Counted from the stretch's first letter, positions 5,972 through 12,043 are shown. The stretch is DNA of 12,094 nt from Parcubacteria group bacterium GW2011_GWA2_47_8b (GCA_001003205.1 LCOU01000004.1:1-12094), one strand, 5' to 3'. Program-made: numbers and translations. The notes: generated by a model from the sequence alone, not told the origin.

Positions 5972-6649
5972 TTATTTTTTATCAAAAACTTCGCCTTTAT
6001 AAATCCAAACCTTTATGCCTACCGTTCCGTAGGTATTAAAAGCGGTGGCTTCGCCATAATCAATATTGGCGCGCAGAGTTTGCAGAGGCAGTTTGCCCTT
6101 CGCCAGCCATTCACGGCGCGCGATTTCCGCGCCATCCAAGCGGCCGGAAAGCTTGATTTTTATGCCTTGAACCTCCTTGGGATTGCCCATTGCGTTTTCA
6201 ATGTATCGCTTCATGGTCCGGCGAAATGGCAAGCGTTTTTCCAAATCCCAAGCCAGAGACTGGGCAGTGTATTGGGCAGAAATTTCCGAACGGCGCAATT
6301 CCTCCACGTTCAAGCTCACAGAAAATTTGGCGGTTTGTTTGCGTTTTTTAAAAAGATTTTGGAGGCTCGTTTCAATCGCTTTGGTTAAATCTTCTATGCC
6401 CTTGCCGCCGCGTCCGATTACCAGACCCGGACGAGCAGCTTTAATCATAATTCGGAACGTATTATCGCCACTTCGCTCTATTTCAACGCGAACAATGCCA
6501 GCCATTCCGATCTTTTGCTTGATTATTTTGCGAATCAAACAATCTTCTTCTAGGGGGTTTTTAAAATTTTTCGTCTTGGGAATCCAACGAGATATCCAAT
6601 TATTGACGATGCCCAGGCGATATGAAAATGGTCTAATTTTTTGTCCCAT
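5972..6649 (-). CDS. rpsC: 30S ribosomal protein S3
   Basis: S3 lies at the mRNA entry channel on the head of the small subunit and contributes to mRNA unwinding. The 225-residue product begins MGQKIRPFSYRLGI, the family N-terminus. It contains a KH domain with ARPGLVIGRGGKGIEDL (GRGG at residues 79-82) and a C-terminal domain with GIKIKLSGRLDGAEIARREW, LPLQTLRANIDYG and GTVGIKVWIYKGE. Length and motifs are normal. Fifteen bases separate it from the rplV stop. Confidence 0.98.
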   Translation of the reverse strand: MGQKIRPFSYRLGIVNNWISRWIPKTKNFKNPLEEDCLIRKIIKQKIGMAGIVRVEIERSGDNTFRIMIKAARPGLVIGRGGKGIEDLTKAIETSLQNLFKKRKQTAKFSVSLNVEELRRSEISAQYTAQSLAWDLEKRLPFRRTMKRYIENAMGNPKEVQGIKIKLSGRLDGAEIARREWLAKGKLPLQTLRANIDYGEATAFNTYGTVGIKVWIYKGEVFDKK

Positions 6650-6664
6650 GGTGTCTAAGTAGCG

Positions 6665-7153
6665 CTAGACTGCTTGGCGCCGGAATAATCTTCGGAAGAA
6701 TCCGCCCTTTTCTTTAGGAGTCACTTTCTTGGTTTCTTCCGCTTTTGGCCGAACGCGCTCTTTTTTGGTTTTAGTTTTTTTGACGGGCGGGTTTATGACG
6801 AAACGATCTTTGAAAGCGCCCTCGGCTTCTTGAAGAACCACGGATACGTGGCTCATTTTTTTGTGAATCGGAGTTGCCCGGCCTTGGGCACGGGGCAAGA
6901 TGCGCTTAAGCATGGGCCCCGGATTAACTCTGATATCAGAAATGAAAAGCCGCGCGGCATCCAGCTTGTTATTGCGGGCATTGGCCACGGCGGAACGGAG
7001 CAATTTCAAAAGCGGCTTAGCCGAACGCTGAACTCTCAACAAAAGCTGGGCCTCGGCCTCCCTGATGGAAAGACCTCTGATAGTATTAGCAATTAAACGC
7101 ACCTTGCGGGGCGAGATTTTAAGATAATTAAGTTGTGCCAATTGCTGTTTCAT
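6665..7153 (-). CDS. rplV: 50S ribosomal protein L22 with a long basic C-terminal tail
   Basis: L22 contacts several 23S rRNA domains and its beta hairpin lines the peptide exit tunnel. The core covers residues 1-110: ISPRKVRLIANTIRG at 13-27, SAVANARNN at 54-62, and the hairpin with LPRAQGRATPIHKKMSHVSV at 86-105. The family usually ends there (about 110-115 residues), but this protein has 162. The extra 50 residues are rich in Lys, Arg and Glu, look disordered, and end with a short aromatic-basic patch, GGFFRRLFRR at 150-159. The tail is in frame and follows intact core sequence, so it is not a frameshift product. I believe similar tails occur on L22 of other CPR bacteria. Confidence 0.96.
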   Translation of the reverse strand: MKQQLAQLNYLKISPRKVRLIANTIRGLSIREAEAQLLLRVQRSAKPLLKLLRSAVANARNNKLDAARLFISDIRVNPGPMLKRILPRAQGRATPIHKKMSHVSVVLQEAEGAFKDRFVINPPVKKTKTKKERVRPKAEETKKVTPKEKGGFFRRLFRRQAV

Positions 7154-7168
7154 AAGAAGTTTGTAGCT

Positions 7169-7510
7169 TTATTTTTTAGTTTCAGTTGATGTTTTAGCCG
7201 CCTGCGCTTTCTGCGTTTCGGCTACCTGTTGAGCCGCCTCCAATTCGCGCTGCATTTTACCGCCGTGTTTAACGAATTTGCGGGTCAGCGCAAACTCTCC
7301 AAGCCGATGGCCAACCATTTCTTCTTTAATTAAAACTTCAATGAAATTTTTTCCGTTGTGAATGCCAAAAACAAAACCAACCATTTCCGGCGCGATGGAC
7401 GAATCGCGCGCCCAGGTTTTTATAACGGTTCTGTCGCCCACCTTTAACTTAGCCACTTTTTTAAGAAGCTTTTCGTACACGTATGGGCCTTTTTTTGAAC
7501 TTCTGCTCAT
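7169..7510 (-). CDS. rpsS: 30S ribosomal protein S19 with a C-terminal extension
   Basis: S19 sits in the head of the small subunit with S13, near the A-site tRNA. The 113-residue product has the family start MSRSSKKGPYVYEKLLKK, IKTWARDSSIAPEMVG at 30-45, and MVGHRLGEFALTRKF at 65-79. Family members usually have about 92 residues. The last 20 or so residues (EAAQQVAETQKAQAAKTSTE and on) form an Ala/Gln/Lys-rich tail with no recognisable motif. The gene lies 23 bases after rplB and 15 before rplV. Confidence 0.97.
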   Translation of the reverse strand: MSRSSKKGPYVYEKLLKKVAKLKVGDRTVIKTWARDSSIAPEMVGFVFGIHNGKNFIEVLIKEEMVGHRLGEFALTRKFVKHGGKMQRELEAAQQVAETQKAQAAKTSTETKK

Positions 7511-7533
7511 GGTGACTATAAATACAATATCCT

Positions 7534-8376
7534 TTATCGAACTTTTGGACGACGTTTAATGATAAACACGCTTGACCATTTCTTCGCGTGGCGAGTCTTA
7601 TGACCGCCCGTCACTTTGCCCCACATCGTCTTGGGGCGCTTCGTACCTCGCGGCTGGGCGCCTTCACCGCCGCCGTACGGATGGTCTACCGGATTCATCG
7701 CGGAACCGCGAACGGTCGGACGGATGCCCAACCAGCGGGACCGGCCCGCCTTTCCGATATTCACTAGATTATAGTCAGGATTTGAAACTTGTCCAATGGA
7801 GGCCCAGGCCTCTGAAGACACTTTCCGCACTTCTTTAGAAGACATACGGAGGTCGGTCAAGCCGGCCTCGTGAGCCAAAATCTCGGCGTAAGAGCCTGCG
7901 GAACGCGCCAAACGGCCTCCGCCGCCGGAACGAAGCTCAACGTTATGGATGAAAGAGCCAATCGGTATATTTTTAATTTTTAAACGATTGCCGGGTTTAA
8001 GCGGCGCCCGCTCGGCAGTCATAATTTCATCCCCCACTTTCATATCTTTAGGCGTTAGAATGTAGCGGCGCTCGCCATCTTTATAACAAACTAAGGAAAT
8101 AAAAGCGGAGCGATACGGATCGTACTCAATTGTTTCCACGCGGGCCGGAACGTTAATTTTATTTTGAATAAAATCCACCATCCGATAAGTTTTTTTGTTA
8201 CCGCTTCCCTGGTGGCGCACCGTAATCACGCCGCGGTTATTACGGCCAGAATTGGAGCGAACTTTGGAAGTCAGCGCTTTGTGCGGCTTGGTAGCGGTCA
8301 AAATCTTGGCATAGTTGATGCCGCTCATTTGCCTCCTTGACGCGCTGGTCGGTTTGTATTGTTTAATAGTAAGCAT
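7534..8376 (-). CDS. rplB: 50S ribosomal protein L2
   Basis: L2 is a core protein of the large subunit needed for subunit association and for peptidyl transferase activity. The 280-residue product has the N-terminal YKPTSASRRQMSG (7-19), the RNA-binding region with SGRNNRGVITVRHQGSGNKK (43-62), the central SH3-like domain with IPIGSFIHNVEL (137-148) and AGSYAEILAHE (160-170), and the C-terminal loop TVRGSAMNPVDHPYGGGEG (221-239). His232 matches the essential His229 of E. coli. The second His of the usual DHPHGGG is Tyr234 here. Length is normal. Confidence 0.98.
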   Translation of the reverse strand: MLTIKQYKPTSASRRQMSGINYAKILTATKPHKALTSKVRSNSGRNNRGVITVRHQGSGNKKTYRMVDFIQNKINVPARVETIEYDPYRSAFISLVCYKDGERRYILTPKDMKVGDEIMTAERAPLKPGNRLKIKNIPIGSFIHNVELRSGGGGRLARSAGSYAEILAHEAGLTDLRMSSKEVRKVSSEAWASIGQVSNPDYNLVNIGKAGRSRWLGIRPTVRGSAMNPVDHPYGGGEGAQPRGTKRPKTMWGKVTGGHKTRHAKKWSSVFIIKRRPKVR

Positions 8377-8381
8377 GTTTG

Positions 8382-8660
8382 TTAGTGCGGCAAAATATCC
8401 AACTTTTGCCCCTTCTTTAGGGTAACCACCGCCTTTTTATAACTCGGGCGTTCGCTGATGTAACGGCCGGTTCGGCGGGGTTTCGGGGGAATGTTGATTA
8501 CGTTTATGTCCATAATATTAACTTTATAGATGGCCTCCAACGCTTTTTTAATTTCCGGCGCGGCGGCTTTTTTGTCAACCAAAAAAACATACTTGCCCAA
8601 AGTGCTTGATTGGGTCGCTTTTTCGCTAATTAACGGATGTTTGATGACAAATTTGTTCAT
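8382..8660 (-). CDS. rplW: 50S ribosomal protein L23
   Basis: L23 is at the tunnel exit and is the main docking site for trigger factor and SRP. The 92-residue product begins with IKHPLISEKATQ (6-17), the family signature, followed by KYVFLVDKKAAAPEIKKALE (23-42) and YKVNIMDINVINIP (45-58), then a basic loop PKPRRTGRY and a final strand KKAVVTLKKGQKLDI. It is slightly shorter than many homologues but complete. Five bases separate it from the rplB start and nine from the rplD stop. Confidence 0.96.
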   Translation of the reverse strand: MNKFVIKHPLISEKATQSSTLGKYVFLVDKKAAAPEIKKALEAIYKVNIMDINVINIPPKPRRTGRYISERPSYKKAVVTLKKGQKLDILPH

Positions 8661-8669
8661 TGTGGTTTT

Positions 8670-9272
8670 TTATTTGATTTCCGCTACCGCCTGTTTATCA
8701 ATCAAAACATTTTTGTATTTGAGCAGGTCTTCCACATTCAGGGAAGCGCCGTGAAGGCTCTTGACTCGCGGAATGTTGCGGGCGGCGCGGCTTATCAATT
8801 TATTGTCGGTCGCGGCAACCAGCAAGGCCGGAAGGAAAATTTTGATCGCCGAGAAAAGCAGTTTTGTTTTTGGCGCCTCAAGCTTGAGCGAATCAACAAT
8901 TTTCAGGCCGCCATCCGAAAGCTTTTTTGAAAGAACCGAAAATATGGCCGCGCGCATCATCTTTTTGTTAACTTTCTGGGAATAATCGCGGTCTTTTACC
9001 GGACCGTGGGTAACACCGCCGCCCCTCCAAATCGGAGATCGGATTGAACCGTGCCGGGCGCGACCGGTATGCTTTTGCTTCCAGGGCTTTATGCCGCCGC
9101 CACGAACTTCACCCCGGTTTTTCGTGTGCGCCCAGGGATGGCGCCGGTTGGCCGCTTGCGCAAGCATCACTTGGTGAACCAAATCCGGATTCCAATCGCG
9201 GGCAAAAATTTTGTCGGACAACTCAATGTCCCCCACTTTTTCTCCTTTTAAGTTGTAGACCTGGGTTTTCAT
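8670..9272 (-). CDS. rplD: 50S ribosomal protein L4
   Basis: L4 assembles early and its extended loop reaches the narrowest part of the exit tunnel; in E. coli it also represses the S10 operon. The 200-residue product has MKTQVYNLKGEKVGDIELSD at 1-20, VHQVMLAQAANRR at 32-44, and the long basic loop at about 50-90 (KPWKQKHTGRARHGSIRSP, 62-80). The C-terminal domain includes NIPRVKSLHGASLNVEDLLK, as in the family. The ATG overlaps the rplC stop by four bases (ATGA), a standard sign of translational coupling. The S10 leader known from E. coli has no counterpart upstream of rpsJ here. Confidence 0.97.
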   Translation of the reverse strand: MKTQVYNLKGEKVGDIELSDKIFARDWNPDLVHQVMLAQAANRRHPWAHTKNRGEVRGGGIKPWKQKHTGRARHGSIRSPIWRGGGVTHGPVKDRDYSQKVNKKMMRAAIFSVLSKKLSDGGLKIVDSLKLEAPKTKLLFSAIKIFLPALLVAATDNKLISRAARNIPRVKSLHGASLNVEDLLKYKNVLIDKQAVAEIK

Positions 9273-9688
9273 TTTGATATTTCAATTCTGCCGCCTTTAT
9301 TCCCCGGAACGGCGCCATTTAAAAATAAAATTTTGCCGTCGGCGTTAATATCCACCACCATAAGGTTTTTTATAGTTACGCGATCCACTCCCATATGTCC
9401 GGCCATTCTCCTGCCCGGAATGACGCGCTGGGGGCTGGTATTGCCGATGGAACCTGGGCCTCGATGGCGGTTTTTTTGGCCGTGAGTGGCCGGACCGCCG
9501 TGAAAACCGTGGCGCTTCACCACGCCTTGAAATCCATGCCCCTTGGTAATTCCGCTGACCTTGACCAAGTCGCCGGCTTTGAAAACGGATAAATCGCCGT
9601 CTTCCATTTTAATCGGCGTCACCGGAAAAGCCTTGTCATCCTTGAACAGATGATCCATTTTTAATTTTTTACCAATCAATTTAATCAT
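9269..9688 (-). CDS. rplC: 50S ribosomal protein L3 lacking about 65 internal residues
   Basis: L3 is an early-binding protein whose extended finger reaches toward the peptidyl transferase centre. The N-terminus (MIKLIGKKLKMDHLF and FPVTPIK at 21-27) and the second half (VKVSGITKGHGFQGVVKRHG at 42-61, GPGSIGNTSPQRV, GRRMAGHMG, VPGNKGGRIEI) are clear. The whole protein has 139 residues, against about 205-210 normally. Aligned by eye with E. coli L3, positions of roughly 30-95 are replaced by a short turn (MEDGDLSV, residues 28-35). The frame is intact and the finger is kept. No Shine-Dalgarno motif precedes the ATG; instead a hairpin with a U-tract ends five bases upstream. Confidence 0.95.
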   Translation of the reverse strand: MIKLIGKKLKMDHLFKDDKAFPVTPIKMEDGDLSVFKAGDLVKVSGITKGHGFQGVVKRHGFHGGPATHGQKNRHRGPGSIGNTSPQRVIPGRRMAGHMGVDRVTIKNLMVVDINADGKILFLNGAVPGNKGGRIEISK

Positions 9689-9693
9689 GTTTT

Positions 9694-9727
9694 AAAAAAA
9701 ACAGCCGCTAAATCGCAGTTGTTTTTT
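9694..9727 (-). terminator. Terminator-like hairpin with U-tract between rpsJ and rplC (possible attenuator)
   Basis: On the minus strand an A-run and CAACTGC pair with GCGGCTG and a T-run around a six-base loop (GATTTA). The GC-containing part has seven positions with one A-C mismatch and one G-T wobble, and A-T pairs extend it. Eight T follow the last G of the stem, of which six can pair with the A-run. It lies in the 62-base spacer 9689-9750, the largest gap from rpsJ to secY, and ends just before the rplC start. The rest of the spacer shows nothing clear. It could terminate part of the tuf-rpsJ transcripts or mask the rplC start. Confidence 0.5.
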
Positions 9728-9750
9728 ATGCGAACACTAGCCAGACAATG

Positions 9751-10080
9751 TTACACCATTTTAATCTCAATGTCTACCCCCGAAGGAAGATTGAGTTGAG
9801 ACAACGATTCAACAATGGACTGACTAGGATTTAAAATATCTATCAGTCGCTTATGAATACGCAGTTCAAACTGCTCCCGAGAGTCTTTGTCTATAAACGT
9901 GGAACGATTCACGGTATATTTTTTGATCTCGGTTGGCAAAGGAATGGGGCCTACCACCTGGGCATCGTGCCGCTTGGCGGTATCCACAATTTGGCGCGCG
10001 GAATTATCAATCAGCTTATTATCGTAAGCTTTAATCCGTAGCCGCAACTTCTCGTGCTCTACTTCCTTGGTTTTTGGCAT
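9751..10080 (-). CDS. rpsJ: 30S ribosomal protein S10
   Basis: S10 is in the head of the small subunit and, as NusE, also works in transcription antitermination. The 109-residue product has an N-terminal extension of about eight residues (MPKTKEVEHEK) before LRLRIKAYDNKLIDNSA at 12-28, then GPIPLPTEIKKYTVNRS at 44-60 and DSREQFELRIHKRLIDI at 66-82. Family members usually have SPH where this one has STF (60-62). Its ATG shares one base with the tuf stop (TAATG), so its translation is probably coupled to tuf. Confidence 0.97.
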   Translation of the reverse strand: MPKTKEVEHEKLRLRIKAYDNKLIDNSARQIVDTAKRHDAQVVGPIPLPTEIKKYTVNRSTFIDKDSREQFELRIHKRLIDILNPSQSIVESLSQLNLPSGVDIEIKMV

Positions 10081-11279
10081 TATTTAATGATCTTAGTCAC
10101 TACTCCCGCGCCCACGGTCTTGCCGCCTTCGCGAATAGCGAAGCGCTGCTTTTCTTCCAGGGCAACTGGAGCAATGAGCTTAACGGATAGATTAACGGTG
10201 TCGCCAGGCATAACCATTTCCGTGCCCGTAGGTAAGGTCACGTCGCCGGTTACGTCAGTAGTGCGGATATAAAATTGCGGCTTGTAGCCCTTAAAAAACG
10301 GGGTGTGGCGGCCGCCTTCCTCTTTGCTCAAGACATACACTTCGGCGTCAAATTCCGTATGAGGGTTAACACTGCCCGGTTTGGCAAGCACTTGCCCGCG
10401 CTCCACGTCTTCTTTTTTCAGACCGCGAAGCAGAACACCAACGTTATCGCCGGCCTGGCCTTCGTCCAACAATTTATTGAACATTTCAATGCCGGTAACA
10501 ACTGTCTTTTGAGTCGGCTTCAAACCGATGACATCCACTTCCTCGTTGATTTTTACCTTTCCCCTCTCAACGCGTCCGGTAACAACCGTTCCGCGGCCTT
10601 CAATGGAGAAAATGTCTTCAATCGGCATCAAGAACGGCTTACTGATGTCTCTGGCCGGATCGGGTATGAATTCGTCCAAAGCTTTTATTAAATCCAGAAT
10701 CGGCTTAGCGGCTGGGTCATCAACAGACTTGGCCTCCAACGCCTTCAAAGCGGAACCGCGAATAATCGGAGTGGTGTCACCCGGAAATTCATATTTTTTA
10801 AGAAGCTCACGGACTTCAGATTCAACCAAGTCAATCAATTCCGGATCGTCCACCGTGTCGCATTTATTTAGGAAAACAACGAGGGCCGGCACGCCGACTT
10901 GGCGGGCGAGCAAAATGTGTTCCCGAGTTTGAGGCATCGGGCCGTCAGCGGCAGAAACAACCAAAACCGCGCCATCCATCTGGGCGGCGCCGGTAATCAT
11001 GTTCTTGATGTAATCGGCGTGACCGGGGGCGTCTATGTGCGCGTAATGGCGCTTATCGGATTCGTATTCCGAATGGTGTAAGGCGATGGTTATGCCTCGG
11101 GCTTTTTCCTCCGGTGCATTATCAATATCATCAACTTTTTCCTCTTTCTTGGCCCAACCCTTCAAAAACAGGATGTGCGTTATCGCCGCCGTTAAGGTGG
11201 TCTTGCCATGATCGACGTGTCCGATCGTACCGACGTTTACGTGAGGTTTTGTTCTTACGAACTTTTCTTTTTCTGCCAT
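10080..11279 (-). CDS. tuf: Elongation factor Tu
   Basis: EF-Tu is the GTPase that brings aminoacyl-tRNA to the ribosomal A site. The 399-residue product is full length with all three domains. GTPase motifs are the P-loop GHVDHGKT at residues 20-27, RGITI of switch I at 61-65 with Thr64, DAPGH at 83-87 with the catalytic His87 (E. coli His84), NKCD at 138-141 and SAL at 176-178. The Cys usual in DCPGH is Ala84, and switch I continues ALHHSEYES in place of the more common NTSHVEYET. Domains 2 and 3 are conserved (GRGTVVTGRVERG, GGRHTPFFKGYKPQFYIRTT, RFAIREGGKTVGAG). It heads the S10 cluster directly, without rpsL, rpsG or fusA beside it. A strong promoter and an A/T-rich leader of about 60 bases precede it. 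Confidence 0.98.
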   Translation of the reverse strand: MAEKEKFVRTKPHVNVGTIGHVDHGKTTLTAAITHILFLKGWAKKEEKVDDIDNAPEEKARGITIALHHSEYESDKRHYAHIDAPGHADYIKNMITGAAQMDGAVLVVSAADGPMPQTREHILLARQVGVPALVVFLNKCDTVDDPELIDLVESEVRELLKKYEFPGDTTPIIRGSALKALEAKSVDDPAAKPILDLIKALDEFIPDPARDISKPFLMPIEDIFSIEGRGTVVTGRVERGKVKINEEVDVIGLKPTQKTVVTGIEMFNKLLDEGQAGDNVGVLLRGLKKEDVERGQVLAKPGSVNPHTEFDAEVYVLSKEEGGRHTPFFKGYKPQFYIRTTDVTGDVTLPTGTEMVMPGDTVNLSVKLIAPVALEEKQRFAIREGGKTVGAGVVTKIIK

Positions 11280-11347
11280 AGATTTATAATTTTTTAATTT
11301 TTATATTGTTTTAGACGACTTTTTTATATTAATAGCAATAATACGAT

Positions 11348-11375
11348 TTTATACGGATTCGGCCAATTATGTCAA
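11348..11375 (-). promoter_or_regulatory. Strong sigma-70-type promoter of tuf and the ribosomal cluster
   Basis: On the minus strand TTGACA (11375-11370) is followed after 16 bases by TATAAA (11353-11348); TAAAAT two bases on gives an 18-base spacing. The -35 box is perfect and the -10 box has five of six consensus bases. Transcription would start near 11341, leaving a leader of about 60 bases made almost only of A and T, without a Shine-Dalgarno motif. It is the only clear promoter between the upstream gene and secY. Confidence 0.8.
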
Positions 11376-11394
11376 GGGTTGTGCTTGTTAATAA

Positions 11395-11454
11395 ATCCCC
11401 ACACCAAACGAGGATTTGTATTGCACGAAGTGATCCTCGTTATGGTGTGGGGAT
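11395..11454 (-). repeat. 60-bp perfect-class inverted repeat (21-bp stem, one bulged base)
   Basis: The left arm 11395-11415 pairs over 21 bp with the right arm 11433-11454, with one unpaired base in the right arm (A at 11442). The loop is 17 bases (11416-11432) and contains a small CAC/GTG hairpin. The element starts directly after the T-tract of the terminator of the upstream gene and ends 19 bases before the tuf -35 box, so it is outside the predicted tuf mRNA. It could be a second terminator (TTTATT follows on the minus strand), an mRNA-stabilising structure, or a dispersed element. Confidence 0.8.
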
Positions 11455-11478
11455 AAAAACAGGGCTCTTTAAAGCCCT
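11455..11478 (-). terminator. Intrinsic terminator of the uncharacterised gene
   Basis: On the minus strand AGGGCT, a six-base loop, and AGCCCT form a stem (11478-11461) followed by G and five T. The TAG stop codon of the gene (11479-11477) reaches into the base of the stem, so gene end and terminator are fused. On the plus strand the sequence after the stem is not a T-run, so it acts in one direction. Confidence 0.75.
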
Positions 11479-11962
11479 ATTTGAATCTTATGCTCCTCTT
11501 TCTCGCGCCGGCAAACTGACACAGCTCATTCCAGGATTGGCCCCAGTCAGCCAGACACACATAGCGGCCCACAGCGGAACCGTCAAGGTACAAAGCATAG
11601 CGCCGCTCGCTTCTGCTGTAACTCACAATATTGGCGCCAAGCACAACAATCGGCCGCTCAATCTGCAAGTCGGGATGTTGGGCCGCGAGAGTCAGCGCCT
11701 CCCTGATGTCCAGTTGCCGCCACCGCTTCTTCGCCATTTCCTGAAACGCGATTTCGGTGAGGGTTCTGGGACCGAAAGAAAAAAGCTTAATAAAAACTTT
11801 TTCTTTCCTGCCGGGCTGAACCTGAAACGAAAAATTCTTTGAATTGATTGCTGCCGGCCGGCTATTAAACTTCGCTTCTCTCAAAAGCCGTTTAAGAGTT
11901 TTTCCGTAATCCACTTCAATATCCACGCGCCTGGAACTCAAAACACCCACGGCTGTCTCCAT
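11477..11962 (-). CDS. Uncharacterised protein of a Parcubacteria-type family with a possible hypervariable C-terminal domain
   Basis: I cannot assign a function. The 161-residue product (ATG at 11962; a TTG just upstream is less likely) is soluble, with no signal peptide or membrane segment. Residues 12-45 contain VDIEVDYGKTLKRLLREAKF and NSKNFSF. Residues 67-100 look helical (LTEIAFQEMAKKRWRQLDIR, then LTLAAQHPDLQ), followed by RPIVVLGA at 103-110. Residues 111-150 are rich in Tyr, Ser, Arg, Trp and Asp, ending WNELCQFAGARKR at 144-156. From memory this order matches small proteins frequent in Parcubacteria whose members share the frame LxxAxxxPxLQ, PIVxLG, GR, W and a final RK while the residues between differ strongly. 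That pattern recalls C-type-lectin-like targets of diversity-generating retroelements. No reverse transcriptase is in the window. The gene has its own promoter and terminator and is unrelated to the ribosomal cluster by function. Confidence 0.75.
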   Translation of the reverse strand: METAVGVLSSRRVDIEVDYGKTLKRLLREAKFNSRPAAINSKNFSFQVQPGRKEKVFIKLFSFGPRTLTEIAFQEMAKKRWRQLDIREALTLAAQHPDLQIERPIVVLGANIVSYSRSERRYALYLDGSAVGRYVCLADWGQSWNELCQFAGARKRSIRFK

Positions 11963-11977
11963 CAAAAAACTACTGCT

Positions 11978-12006
11978 ATTAAATCACAAAACTGCCTAAA
12001 TATCAA
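11978..12006 (-). promoter_or_regulatory. Promoter of the uncharacterised gene
   Basis: On the minus strand TTGATA (12006-12001) lies 17 bases before TTTAAT (11983-11978), which is preceded by TGA as in an extended -10 element. Each hexamer has five of six consensus bases. The start of transcription would be near 11971, giving a leader of only about nine bases before the ATG, too short for a Shine-Dalgarno site. Confidence 0.7.
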
Positions 12007-12043
12007 ATCGCCCCGCCTCTGGTTTTGTACGCAGACACGCTAT

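Noticed and set aside
5968..5985. Longer start of rplP
   Set aside because: L16 begins at ML-PK-V in the family, matching the ATG at 5967; the longer form overlaps rpsC.
5702..6388. Open frame of 228 codons on the plus strand, opposite rplP and rpsC
   Set aside because: It is antisense to two conserved genes, has no family resemblance, and reflects the codon pattern of the opposite strand.
9044..9277. Plus-strand open frames opposite rplD (also the similar frames opposite rpsE, rplR and rplE)
   Set aside because: They are shadows of conserved genes on the other strand.
9728..9750. Internal promoter before rplC (TTGTCT with CATAAA)
   Set aside because: The spacing is only 13-14 bases and both boxes are weak.
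11280..11476. tRNA gene or riboswitch upstream of tuf
   Set aside because: No cloverleaf with a T-loop GTTCRA sequence was found, and the only strong structure is a simple stem-loop outside the predicted leader.
11369..11842. Plus-strand open frame of 157 codons opposite the uncharacterised gene
   Set aside because: It runs through the inverted repeat and the terminator, starts beside the tuf -35 box, and shows no recognisable motif; the minus-strand frame has a promoter, a terminator and family features.
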